Below, piece after piece: positions 46,193 to 54,233 of a DNA stretch of 64,000 bases (position 1 is its first letter; each line of letters begins with the position of its first letter). This DNA is from Dictyobacter aurantiacus. GTDB taxonomy: Bacteria > Chloroflexota > Ktedonobacteria > Ktedonobacterales > Ktedonobacteraceae. Where the stretch lies: positions 3,596,001-3,660,000 of the forward strand of contig NZ_BIFQ01000001.1 in the NCBI RefSeq assembly GCF_003967515.1. Direction: 5' to 3'. Both the position numbers and the translations under genes were made by a program. The notes below the pieces were generated by a model. That model was not told the origin of the DNA. It searched no databases and saw only the letters and a list, made by a program, of their open reading frames with translations.

Positions 46193-47122
46193 TTATAGCA
46201 TAGGCTGGTCAGGCCCCGTGAGAGAATCCGCCTTCTCTCCAACATGATAGAGCCGACTTGCCAGGTGCACGAAGTTGCGCAAGAGCGGTGATTGATCATC
46301 TTTCGACCAGGCCATTGCCAGTTCAGTGGCCTGTGCCTGTGGATGGAGTGGCCTGTAGCTGAGGCCGTGCTGTCGGAGCAGGCGGGCCGAGGATGGAACG
46401 ATAGCGATGCCCAGTTCAGCCGCAACCAGACTCGTAATGGTCTGCATCTGGATGGCTTCCTGCACGATCTTGGGACTGAAGCCCGCCTGCCGACAGAGGC
46501 TAATGATCTGATCATACAGGCCGGGCCCTTGCTGGCGTGGAAACATGATAAAGTTCTCCTGGGCCAGCGCAAAAACCTCTATACGCTCCAGGGCCGCCAG
46601 CGGATGTGTATCGGACAAGGCAACAATCAACGTCTCTTGTGCCAGTATGCGCAGGGACAGTCCTTCACCTGGAATAGGCGGGCGTAGGATGCCGAGCTGG
46701 ATGCGCCCGTCGTGTAGTGCGCGTACCTGCTGTGCGGTGGTCAGCTCGCGCAATTGCAACTCTACCTCCGGAAATTGCCGGCGAAACTGGCGTATCAGCT
46801 CTGGCAACAGTTCGCTGGTGGCCGAGCCCACAAAGCCCAGCATCAGGCGTCCCACTTCTCCCCTGCCCGCCTTACGCGCGGTCTGCATGGCCTGTTCGGC
46901 CTGGGCCAGTGTCAGACGTGCTTCGGGCAGGAAAAGCTCACCGGCCTCGGTCAGTTGTACCTGGCGTTTGGTCCGGTAAAAGAGCTGCACACCCAGCTCC
47001 TGCTCCAGGCTCTGAATTTGCTGGCTCAGGGGTGGCTGGGCGATGCGCAGCCGTTCGGCTGCTCTTCCAAAATGAAGCTCCTCCGCCACTGCCACAAAAT
47101 AGTACAGGTGTCGTAGTTCCAT
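46193..47122 (-). CDS. LysR-type transcriptional regulator
   Basis: 309 residues with the classic N-terminal winged HTH (MELRHLYYFVAVAEELHFGRAAERLRIAQPPLSQQIQSLEQELG pattern, residues 1-44) and a C-terminal periplasmic-binding-like ligand domain (about 90-295, e.g. LMLGFVGSATSELLPELI). It is divergent from an SDR gene, with a dyad in the gap that fits a LysR box, so it probably regulates that gene and itself. The ligand is unknown. Confidence 0.93.
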   Translation of the reverse strand: MELRHLYYFVAVAEELHFGRAAERLRIAQPPLSQQIQSLEQELGVQLFYRTKRQVQLTEAGELFLPEARLTLAQAEQAMQTARKAGRGEVGRLMLGFVGSATSELLPELIRQFRRQFPEVELQLRELTTAQQVRALHDGRIQLGILRPPIPGEGLSLRILAQETLIVALSDTHPLAALERIEVFALAQENFIMFPRQQGPGLYDQIISLCRQAGFSPKIVQEAIQMQTITSLVAAELGIAIVPSSARLLRQHGLSYRPLHPQAQATELAMAWSKDDQSPLLRNFVHLASRLYHVGEKADSLTGPDQPML

Positions 47123-47142
47123 GCCTCTCTCATATCTAAAAC

Positions 47143-47166
47143 ATATTAATTCAATACTATTAATAT
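47143..47166. promoter_or_regulatory. Candidate LysR operator dyad
   Basis: ATATTAAT, 8 bases, ATTAATAT: a perfect 8-bp dyad starting 21 bases from the lysR start and ending 103 bases before the SDR start. It fits the T-N11-A LysR box pattern and the divergent arrangement. Confidence 0.5.
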
Positions 47167-47268
47167 ATTGGACAGATGAGTGAAATGTCTAGTAGGCTAT
47201 CGCTAGCAAAAAAGTAGACATGCAGGCAATAGTTCTAAATGAGATATATGCATGAAAGAAGGTTGAAA

Positions 47269-48030
47269 ATGACGGAGCAGAAGCAGCGTGTGATAGTCAT
47301 TACCGGTGGTGGAAGCGGCATGGGAGAAGCGATGGCTGAGGCGTTTGTGAGAGAAGAAGGGGCCGCCGTGGCGATTCTTGGGCGTAATGGCGAAAGGCTG
47401 GGCCAAGTAGCTAAGAGTCTGGGGCCGAATGTGTTTGATTATCAGGTAGATGTTAGCCAGCGGCAGCAGGTGGAGGCAGCGGTAGAGGCTATAGTGGGCA
47501 GATATGACCGTATTGATGTCCTGATTAATGCAGCTGGGTTTTCCGGCAATGGTGTGAAGACCGATATGTCGCTGGTTGAGGCGGAGCGGGATTGGGACCA
47601 TGTGCAGGAGACCAACCTTAAGGGCAGCTTCCTGATGACGATGGCGGTCGCTCCCCATCTGTCCCGTCCGGGTGGCCGCATCATCTTTATCAGCTCGATC
47701 GCCGCTTATACCGGTGGCAGCCGGGCGGGTTCGGTTGTTTATGCGGCCACCAAGGCGGGCGTGCATGGCCTGACATATGGTTTCGCGCGCGAACTGAGCG
47801 AACAGGGCATCACCGTGAACGCTATCGCGCCCGGTTTTATCGCCGATACCGGCTTCACCGGCGACTGGTCTGATGAGCGTGTGCAGGGGATCGTGTCCCA
47901 GGTGCCTGTTGGCAGGGCTGGACAGGTTGACGACGTGAGCGGCGCGGCGCTGTACCTGGCCTCACCACGAGCCTCTTTTGTCACAGGCCAGATCCTCAAC
48001 GTCAACGGCGGCTGGCGCTTTGGCTCATAG
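47269..48030 (+). CDS. Short-chain dehydrogenase/reductase (SDR)
   Basis: 253 residues of classical SDR. The NAD(P)-binding motif is VIVITGGGSGMGEAMAEA (residues 8-25), then DVLINAAGFSGNG, the serine segment IIFISSIAAY, the catalytic VYAATKAGVHGL (YxxxK) and PGFIADTGF. The substrate is unknown. Start chosen at 47269 because AGAAGG is 7 bases upstream; a longer frame from 47239 is unsupported. Divergent from the LysR regulator, its likely controller. Confidence 0.9.
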   Translation: MTEQKQRVIVITGGGSGMGEAMAEAFVREEGAAVAILGRNGERLGQVAKSLGPNVFDYQVDVSQRQQVEAAVEAIVGRYDRIDVLINAAGFSGNGVKTDMSLVEAERDWDHVQETNLKGSFLMTMAVAPHLSRPGGRIIFISSIAAYTGGSRAGSVVYAATKAGVHGLTYGFARELSEQGITVNAIAPGFIADTGFTGDWSDERVQGIVSQVPVGRAGQVDDVSGAALYLASPRASFVTGQILNVNGGWRFGS

Positions 48031-48047
48031 ATTGAGCATAATAGCTG

Positions 48048-48150
48048 GTTCCTTCATCCATAGGAAGGCTTTACCGATCATGCTATGATGGTTAATAGCT
48101 CTATTGGCTTCAGGATTGATAGAAGTTCTAGCACGCTTGGATGAAGGAAC
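48048..48150 (+). promoter_or_regulatory. Inverted repeat that could sequester the epimerase SD
   Basis: GTTCCTTCATCCA (48048-48060) is exactly complementary to TGGATGAAGGAAC (48138-48150). The right arm contains the SD (AAGGAA) of the gene starting at 48157. In RNA it would fold into a 13-bp stem closing a 77-base loop and hide the SD. No known riboswitch class is recognised. Confidence 0.45.
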
Positions 48151-48156
48151 ATTATT

Positions 48157-49212
48157 ATGCTACATATCGATGCAAAACCTATAGATCTGCACCTGACGAC
48201 CCCTTTTCGTATTTCGCGTGGGGTGCAGCATACAGCATCTAATGTGGTGGTGGAGGTGAAGCATGAGGAGGCGGTTGGCTATGGTGAGGCGGCTCCCAGC
48301 AAGTACTACGGCGAGAGCGCCGAGACGGTGATGGCCTGTATCGCCATGTTCGCCGGCAATCTGGGGGATGATCCCTTCCTGATTGAGGAGATCATGCAGC
48401 GTCTGGATAAGGTGATTCGACTGAATCCTGCGGCCAAGGCGGCTGTAGATATGGCCGTCTATGATATCGTGGGCAAGATGCTCGGTGTACCCATCTATAA
48501 GCTGCTGGGGCTCAATCCGGCGCATACCCCGCGCACCTCCTTTACCATTGGTCTGGATACGCCGGCTGAGATGGCCAGGAAGGCGTTGCTGGCCCAGGAT
48601 TATCCTATTTTGAAGATCAAGGTTGGCACCAGGCACGACATCGAGATTCTGAAGGCGATTCGTGATGTGACATCGGCCGTAATCCGCGTCGATGCCAACG
48701 CGGGTTGGACGCCCAAGGAAGCGATCAAGAATATCAACGCGATCGCTCAATATAACATCGAGTTTGTTGAGCAGCCTGTGCCGGCGCATGACCTGGCTGG
48801 CCTGAAGCTGGTGCGCGACAATGTGCCCCTGCCGATTATCGCTGATGAGAGCTGCGTCTCTATCGAGGACCTGCCACGCCTGAGCGAGTGCGTCGATGGG
48901 GTGAACTTCAAGCTGATGAAGAATGGTGGCATCGCCAAAGTGCTCAAGATGATCCACGTGGCGCGTGCTCACAATCTGCGCACCATGATCGGCTGCATGA
49001 TCGAGAGCTCACTGTCGATCACGGCGGCCGCCCACCTGACGCCGCTGGTCGATTACGCCGACCTCGATGGACAGCTGCTGATCAGTGATGATCCCTTTTC
49101 CGGCGTGACCGTTGAGCGTGGCAAGCTAATCCTGCCCAATCGTCCCGGCCTCGGCGTGGGTGCGCGCCCCAACAACCACGGCACCTCCGAATCGTCATCG
49201 TCGCACTCATAG
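48157..49212 (+). CDS. Enolase-superfamily dipeptide epimerase / N-acyl-amino-acid racemase-like (DgcA-like)
   Basis: 351 residues of the muconate lactonising subgroup. Catalytic and metal residues are in place: K153-x-K155 (ILKIKVG), Asp179 (IRVDANAG), Glu205 (FVEQPVP), Asp230 (IADESC) and a Lys in FKLMKNGG (252 or 255). This pattern fits L-Ala-D/L-Glu epimerases and the DgcA group, which acts on N-acetyl-D-glutamate. A DUF1611 protein of the DgcN type is about 3.5 kb away, so a D-glutamate route is plausible but not proven. AAGGAA precedes the ATG and lies in an inverted repeat that may control translation. Confidence 0.85.
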   Translation: MLHIDAKPIDLHLTTPFRISRGVQHTASNVVVEVKHEEAVGYGEAAPSKYYGESAETVMACIAMFAGNLGDDPFLIEEIMQRLDKVIRLNPAAKAAVDMAVYDIVGKMLGVPIYKLLGLNPAHTPRTSFTIGLDTPAEMARKALLAQDYPILKIKVGTRHDIEILKAIRDVTSAVIRVDANAGWTPKEAIKNINAIAQYNIEFVEQPVPAHDLAGLKLVRDNVPLPIIADESCVSIEDLPRLSECVDGVNFKLMKNGGIAKVLKMIHVARAHNLRTMIGCMIESSLSITAAAHLTPLVDYADLDGQLLISDDPFSGVTVERGKLILPNRPGLGVGARPNNHGTSESSSSHS

Positions 49213-49224
49213 ACGGACATTTGT

Positions 49225-49370
49225 GTGGAGGGACAAAATCGGCCGCAAGGGCCGAACCTACGGAATCGCATTTCTTGTTACATTGCAAAAATGAACGTTT
49301 AAAATGCAAAAATAAACATGAGACGTAGGTTCGGCCCTTGCGGCCGATTTTCCTTTCCCATCCCACAATG
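49225..49370. repeat. Inverted-repeat element P, copy A
   Basis: 28-bp perfect arms (49235-49262, starting AAAATCGGCCGCAAGGGCC, with 49324-49351) separated by 61 bases, flanked by GTGTGGAGGGAC on the left and CCCATCCCACAATG on the right. A second copy with the same outer ends is at 50094-50318. The two copies flank the pentapeptide-repeat gene. Confidence 0.7.
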
Positions 49371-49397
49371 TTTCTTTAAATAAAGGTTATCGATGCA

Positions 49398-50069
49398 ATG
49401 AATAATAATAAATCCATGCCGGGTGGAGCCCGTGTGCGTCCGCCGCGCCTGCCGCGCAAAGCCGCGGGACGTGACATCATCGGGGGATATGTGCAATCGC
49501 ACGAGCGCTATACGTCCCTGGCCCTGAACAGCGTCAACCTGGCCGACCAGGCGGCGTCTCACCCGGCTTTTGTGGAGACCTCTTTCCAGCAAGTTGTGCT
49601 GATCAATACCGAGTTTGAAGAGATGCAGCTGGATGATGTACGTTTTAGCTCCTGCGATTTCGCCACCGCTGTCTGGTATAAGACGGTCTGGCATCGCGTC
49701 GAGCTGGTGGGATGTCGCATGACCGGCTTTATGGCGGGCGAGCCCCATTTTGAGGATGTGTTATTTAAAGACTGCCTGCTCAGCCTGTCGCAGCTACGCT
49801 TCGCGACCCTGAAGTCGGTGCGCTTCGAGCATTGTGATCTGAGTGAGGCCGACCTGCTGGAGGCCAACCTGTCGGACGTGAGCTTCGTCGACTGCAACCT
49901 GCGCCAGGCCGAGTTGACCGGTACCCAACTGGCGGGTATCGACCTGAGCACATGCAATATCGATGGCGCTCGTCTAGGACCCAAAGAGTTGCGTGGCGCT
50001 ACCCTCAATCACGCGCAGGCCCTCGCCCTCATCGAAGCTATGGGCATCACCATCACCACCAACATGTAA
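49398..50069 (+). CDS. Pentapeptide-repeat protein
   Basis: 223 residues. The region about 65-210 has five-residue repeats of the A(D/N)LXX type, for example DVLFKDCLLSLSQLRFATL, HCDLSEADLLEANLSDVSF and LRQAELTGTQLAGIDL. These form a right-handed quadrilateral beta-helix; some members mimic DNA and protect gyrase, but function cannot be assigned here. The N-terminus is basic and Pro-rich. An AAAGG lies 11 bases before the ATG. The gene is bracketed by two copies of the P repeat element, so it might move as a cassette, which is speculative. Confidence 0.82.
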   Translation: MNNNKSMPGGARVRPPRLPRKAAGRDIIGGYVQSHERYTSLALNSVNLADQAASHPAFVETSFQQVVLINTEFEEMQLDDVRFSSCDFATAVWYKTVWHRVELVGCRMTGFMAGEPHFEDVLFKDCLLSLSQLRFATLKSVRFEHCDLSEADLLEANLSDVSFVDCNLRQAELTGTQLAGIDLSTCNIDGARLGPKELRGATLNHAQALALIEAMGITITTNM

Positions 50070-50093
50070 TCGCCCTCATGCAATGTGCATATG

Positions 50094-50318
50094 CGTGGAG
50101 GACAAAATCGGCCCTATGATGTTTAACAAATAAAACCGGCATAAAGCGGGGAGGTGCAGGAGGGGCGGCGAGCCCCTCCTGCCGGGGTTTGGGGTGTCCC
50201 CAAAATCTCCTCCTCTCCCCTTCCCCGCCGCAGGCGGGGATACGAAAGGGTATGCTATACCCGGTTAAAAAGTAAAAGACCATGCGGCCGATTTCTCCAC
50301 CCTATACCACAATGTTGC
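50094..50318. repeat. Inverted-repeat element P, copy B, enclosing hairpin element copy 2
   Basis: The outer ends repeat those of copy A: GTGGAGGACAAAATCGGCC at the left (about 50095) and GGCCGATTT followed by ATACCACAATG at the right. Between them the long arm pairing is replaced by the three-hairpin GC element (50146-50241) and a short AT-rich stretch. This suggests that one repeat inserted into another. Confidence 0.65.
50146..50241. repeat. Three-hairpin GC-rich repeat element, copy 2
   Basis: Hairpin 1: GCAGGAGGGGC, loop GGCGA, GCCCCTCCTGC (11 perfect pairs). Hairpin 2: TTTGGGG, TGT, CCCCAAA. Hairpin 3: TCCCCGCC, GCA, GGCGGGGA. Compared with copy 1 the loops and order are the same but stem bases differ in a pair-preserving way, which supports conservation of the fold. 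Confidence 0.8.
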
Positions 50319-50788
50319 CTCCGCAAAAGGGTATGTTGCTTTGTGTATATAGGGTTCTTAAGGTCTTAAGTTCTCAAATTTCTTAGGCTGGACGAAATGC
50401 CTGCGCTTGGTGTGCACTTTGTACAATGCATTTGCACGTGAGCTAAAAGAATCCTCAATATTTTGCCGATAATTCTAAAAATTATCTCAGTATTTTACGG
50501 GTAATTCTAAAGAATAAACCCATGGTTCTGGGTGTTTTTGTATTAATTGCACAAAATCAGAGTCGTGTTTTGTGACATATTGGACCTTTAAAGGCAAGGT
50601 CCTTATTTCTTATACTCTTCTTAAGTACAAAATATACAAATGCGATACATCAATGATGATTTATCCAACCCCAACTGGGAGGATGCCGAGCGGCGTTTTC
50701 CTATCCTGTGCTCACCGATGAGGATTTGTCGCCTGCAGCTGTTCATGCATATTTATGACTATCTGGGCTGAAAGGAATTATTAACCCT
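50319..50788 (+). other. AT-rich upstream region of the ammonium transporter gene
   Basis: About 470 bases without a supported gene. It has the repeated words AATTCTAAA(A/G)A at about 50470 and 50510 and an AT-rich segment around 50560-50640, presumably with the promoter of amt. No known riboswitch or P-II box is recognised. Confidence 0.4.
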
Positions 50789-52324
50789 ATGACAACACTC
50801 TTACGGGCTACATGGACGCGCTTCCGCACGAACCTGCGCGATCCGCTCATTCGGCGCAATGTTGCTTACTATATGGGAGGTAAGCTGTTAGGTCTGACCC
50901 TGCTCTTGCTGGCGATGTATTGGTTTATTCCAACCGCTGTACATGCCGCGACGGGTGCCGATACACCAACCCCTCAGATTAATGCAGTGAATACGGTCTG
51001 GACCCTGGTGGCTGCTTTCCTGGTATTCGGTATGCAGGTTGGGTTTGTGATGTTGGAGGCGGGTTTCGCTCGCTCTCGTGAGTCAGTTAACATTCTGGTT
51101 GAGGGTATTGCCGATACCTGTATCTGTGGTGTTCTATTCTGGGCCTGGGGCTTTGCCTTTATGTTTGAGCCGGGCACACCGTGGATCGGTACGCAGGGCT
51201 TCTTCTTAAGTGGCCTGCCGGCTACTTACATGTCGACCGGCATTCCTGTGCTGGCATTCTGGGTGTTCCAGTTCGCCTTCGCCGATACGGCCTCGACGAT
51301 TACTTCGGGCGCGATGATCGGACGTTGCGGCTTCTGGGGCGATATCGTCTATAGTATCGGTGTAACCGGATTTATTTATCCGATCATCGGTCACTGGGCC
51401 TGGGGTCCCGATGGCTGGCTGGCACTGCTCAACTTCAAGGATTTCGCGGGTTCGACCGTGGTGCATAGCATCGGTGGCGCGATCTCGTTGGCCGGCGCTC
51501 TGGCTTTGGGACCTCGCCTTGGCCGCATCTTCAAGCGTGATGGCGGCGGCCCACCTCCCGCCCACGATCTGATTATCGGCGCGGTCGGCGGTCTGATCCT
51601 CTGGTTTGGCTGGTACGGTTTCAATCCTGGTAGTACATTGTCGGCGCTGGATACGGTTGGTATCGGACGCGTCTCGTTCAATACGACGCTGGCGGCCTGT
51701 TCTGGTGGCCTGGTGGCGCTCTTCTTCTCATACTTTCGCTCGAAGAACAAGACCTGGGACCTGGGTCTGACCGTCAACGGCTTCCTGGGCGGTCTGGTGG
51801 CCATCACCTGTCCCTGCTACTGGGTTGATCCAGTGGGTGCCTTCTTTATCGGCGCGATCGCGGCCTTCGTAGTTATCTTCGGGCTGGATGTGCTGGAGTA
51901 TCTGCGCATCGATGATCCGATCGGCGCGGTTCCGGTGCACCTGTTTGCTGGTATCTGGGGTACGCTCTCGCTGGGTCTGTTCGCCACCGGTGCCTTTGGC
52001 GCACCCACTCCGACCGGTGCGGACACCAGCGCGGTTATCCGTGGTCTGTTCTACGGTGGTGGCCTCTCTCAATTGGGACTGCAGGCGCTGGGCTCATTCT
52101 CGGTCGTAGCTGCCACCCTGGTGGTTTCGCTGATAATGATGTACGCCCTTAAGTCTATCGGTATCCTGCGTGTCTCCAAGGCTGGCGAGCTCGAAGGTCT
52201 GGATCTGCACGAGCATGGCGCGGTCGCCTATCCCGAATATGCCCTGATGGGTGTGGTGCCAGCCCTGACTGGCCACGATGGTGCTACAGAGGTTTCGGCC
52301 ACTCCGGTGCTGGCCGAAGAATAA
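50789..52324 (+). CDS. amt: Ammonium transporter (Amt/Mep/Rh family)
   Basis: 511 residues with about eleven to twelve membrane helices; moves ammonium across the membrane. The N-terminus is extended and basic (about 25 residues) before the first helix, followed by HAATGADTPT, which could be a cleaved or periplasmic segment. Family motifs include GFVMLEAGFARSRESVNIL, FQFAFADTASTITSGAMI, the pore histidine in GSTVVHSIGGA, GGLILWFGWYGFNPGST, and the second pore His in VPVHLFAGIWGTL. The C-terminal tail (about 60 residues, from KSIGILRVSKAGE) is cytoplasmic. The SD AAAGGAA lies 11 bases before the ATG. No glnK gene is nearby. Confidence 0.95.
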   Translation: MTTLLRATWTRFRTNLRDPLIRRNVAYYMGGKLLGLTLLLLAMYWFIPTAVHAATGADTPTPQINAVNTVWTLVAAFLVFGMQVGFVMLEAGFARSRESVNILVEGIADTCICGVLFWAWGFAFMFEPGTPWIGTQGFFLSGLPATYMSTGIPVLAFWVFQFAFADTASTITSGAMIGRCGFWGDIVYSIGVTGFIYPIIGHWAWGPDGWLALLNFKDFAGSTVVHSIGGAISLAGALALGPRLGRIFKRDGGGPPPAHDLIIGAVGGLILWFGWYGFNPGSTLSALDTVGIGRVSFNTTLAACSGGLVALFFSYFRSKNKTWDLGLTVNGFLGGLVAITCPCYWVDPVGAFFIGAIAAFVVIFGLDVLEYLRIDDPIGAVPVHLFAGIWGTLSLGLFATGAFGAPTPTGADTSAVIRGLFYGGGLSQLGLQALGSFSVVAATLVVSLIMMYALKSIGILRVSKAGELEGLDLHEHGAVAYPEYALMGVVPALTGHDGATEVSATPVLAEE

Positions 52325-52361
52325 AAGATTGCTTTCTTCTCCTCTCACTTTCTGCTAGAAG

Positions 52362-52393
52362 GCGCCAGAAGCTTCAGGGCTTCTGGCGCTTTC
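52362..52393 (+). terminator. Intrinsic terminator after amt
   Basis: GCGCCAGAAGC, loop TTCAGG, GCTTCTGGCGC: 11 perfect pairs (52362-52372 with 52379-52389), then TTTCT. It lies 38 bases after the amt stop. Confidence 0.82.
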
Positions 52394-52400
52394 TATGTAT

Positions 52401-52499
52401 TCGTGGGGTACGTGGGCGCCCCCGCACGGGCGTCCGCATGCGCGGCCGCATTGGTTTTTTAATTGGTGCAGCCGGGGCGCAGTTGCGCCCCGGCTGCAC
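52401..52499. repeat. Composite palindrome repeat, locus 6 (left-type end)
   Basis: The sequence starts with a G-rich hairpin, then GCGTCCGCATGCGCGGCCGC, TTGGTTTTTT and a 16-bp perfect palindrome (52466-52481 with 52484-52499) containing TTGGTGCAGCCGGGGCGC. The internal word TTGGTGCA is shared with loci 3-5 and 7. No right-type partner follows. Confidence 0.75.
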
Positions 52500-52579
52500 T
52501 AAATGATAGAAGAAGGTGCTAGATCACGAGAGTAGCGGATTTGCCCCCAATACCTTCAATGTAACGGCATCAGAAACGA

Positions 52580-52650
52580 AGATCGTAGGTGCTGGGCTTG
52601 CCCCAGCTTGGCCGCAAAGCGGCCCCGCACCCGGGCGCACCCGTTCCTCC
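52580..52650 (+). repeat. REP-like palindromic unit
   Basis: GTGCTGGGCTTGCCCCAGC forms a short hairpin, followed by GGCCGC, AAA, GGCCGC complement (GCGGCC) and CCGCACCCGGG. The frame through it (VGAGLAPAWPQ) is a pattern I recognise from repeat-derived ORFs in many bacteria, so I do not call a gene. The stretch 52500-52722 is otherwise empty. Confidence 0.5.
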
Positions 52651-52722
52651 AACGATACCATCTCCTCTCTCAAAGAGGCACCAGCGTATTATGTTGAATA
52701 TTGACAAAATAGTCATGCCGCA

Positions 52723-53772
52723 TCAGGCGAAGTGCTGCTGGAGGGCGTCCATGAGTGGTGCTACCCCGTAGCGTAGGGGATCGGTAACCGGGAGGCCCGT
52801 TTCGTTGTTGATCTGTGCGATGGCGGCGCGGGCGTCTTCTTCGTTGAGGTGGTTGGTGATCAGGGAGATGCCTACCACCTTGCTGCGGCGCTCGGGACGC
52901 AGCCAGCTAACGGCGTCTTCATTGATTTCGATCAGGCGATTCAGAGATGGGAAGAGGCAACGCTCGTAGCCATCGATGGCGGTCTGCCCCGCTTTGTGGC
53001 AGAAGATCATGGCGTCCGGCATCGAGCCGTGCAGCAGGCTCAAGGTGACCGGTGAGTAGCCAGGATGGTTGAGGGCGCCCTGCCCCTCGACGAAGACCCA
53101 GTCGTGCCGGTTGCTGAGATCGAGCACCTGCTCCTCAACCAGGCCGGCGGCGAAATCGCTGATCAGACGATCGACCGGGAGGCCGTTATTGGCGATCATC
53201 ATACCGGTCTGTCCGGTGGCCAGGAAGGCGCTGGAGAGGCCGCGCCTCTGCGCCTCCGCGTTGAGGTCCAGGGCCGTCGACATCTTGCCAGAGCCGCAAT
53301 CAGATCCGACCAGCAGGATCGTGTGGCTGCCCTCGCGATGCGGCGTAAAATCGGCCACGCGCGCCTTCTCAGGTGGCCGGCGTACATCCCAGATCGTCAC
53401 GCCATTGCTGGCAGCGGCGCTGCGCAACTGTTCGTCGTCGGAGACAAAGGCATGCAGGCCGCTGACGATATTCAGCTTATGTTCGATGGCTGTTTGCAAT
53501 TGCCAGCGCCACTCCTCTGGTAGGGCACCGCCACGGGGTGCGATACCGATCAACAGCGTATCCGGCTGATACTGCAGAGCCTCATTGATATCCTTAACCA
53601 CGGGAATCCCCCTGCCTACCGGACCCTGGAGAGCCTGGGCCGCATCCATTCCGGCGTGCGTGCTATCAATGACGGCCACCGTCGTATCGGGCGAATAGCG
53701 GATGACGCCCACCGCTGTTTTGGCGGCATGCCAGCGAAAGGCCCCCTCGGCAAGAATGGCAATTCTACGCAT
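52723..53772 (-). CDS. DUF1611 P-loop protein (DgcN-like, possible N-acetyl-D-glutamate synthase)
   Basis: 349 residues. The N-terminal Rossmann-like domain (about 1-130) contains TLLIGIAPRGGALPEEWR. The C-terminal P-loop domain has GSDCGSGKMST (156-166), then the FLATGQTGMMIANNGL block, VFVEGQGALNHPGYSP and ICHK-type FCHKAGQT. This is the DUF1611 layout. In marine bacteria DUF1611 DgcN acts with DgcA in D-glutamate use; the enolase-family gene at 48157 could be its partner. The start at 53772 has AGAGG 8 bases upstream. The IS4-like element begins about 100 bases upstream of the start and may have altered the promoter. Confidence 0.8.
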   Translation of the reverse strand: MRRIAILAEGAFRWHAAKTAVGVIRYSPDTTVAVIDSTHAGMDAAQALQGPVGRGIPVVKDINEALQYQPDTLLIGIAPRGGALPEEWRWQLQTAIEHKLNIVSGLHAFVSDDEQLRSAAASNGVTIWDVRRPPEKARVADFTPHREGSHTILLVGSDCGSGKMSTALDLNAEAQRRGLSSAFLATGQTGMMIANNGLPVDRLISDFAAGLVEEQVLDLSNRHDWVFVEGQGALNHPGYSPVTLSLLHGSMPDAMIFCHKAGQTAIDGYERCLFPSLNRLIEINEDAVSWLRPERRSKVVGISLITNHLNEEDARAAIAQINNETGLPVTDPLRYGVAPLMDALQQHFA

Positions 53773-53913
53773 TATGTGTACCTCTACAACTTCTATTGGA
53801 GAAACATACATCAAAAAGCAGATATATTCCTGGCTCTATTATATCGTTTGCTGTCCAATGCACGAGGATGGAAAACATGAGACATCCCAAATTTTAGGGA
53901 TGAACTTGTGAAA

Positions 53914-53956
53914 GAAGCGAGCAGTTCTCCATTTTTGAAGGAGAACTGCTCGCTTC
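53914..53956 (-). terminator. Hairpin near the left end of the IS4-like element
   Basis: A 17-bp perfect stem GAAGCGAGCAGTTCTCC (53914-53930 with 53940-53956), loop of 9 bases. It lies downstream of the transposase stop on the minus strand and is followed there by TTTC, so it probably terminates the transposase transcript. Confidence 0.6.
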
Positions 53957-54233
53957 TCTTCTCTTGCAGAACAACGTGCTTTCCCCGTTTGGCTCGCTGA
54001 AAAGCACCACTGTGCCAAAAAACGGAAAAAGAGAAAGGAGCTGGTCAACCGACTTTCCACTCCCAAAGCATCCCAGCGGCTTCCACAGGGCCTAGGGGTA
54101 TGCTCTTTTCGCACGCATTCGCATCCTCTGTTGGCAAGACGCGTTGTACCCGATGAACACCGGACACACGCCCACATGGTCAGCCGATGCCGACCAGAGC
54201 GTCTCTCGTCACGTGGGGAACCTCCACACCACC

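Noticed and set aside
46150..46572. N-terminal extension of the HD protein
   Set aside because: It overlaps the LysR gene in another frame; a good SD precedes the internal ATG.
52516..52704. Small frame containing VGAGLAPA
   Set aside because: It is derived from a REP-like palindrome; such frames recur in intergenic repeats and lack an SD.
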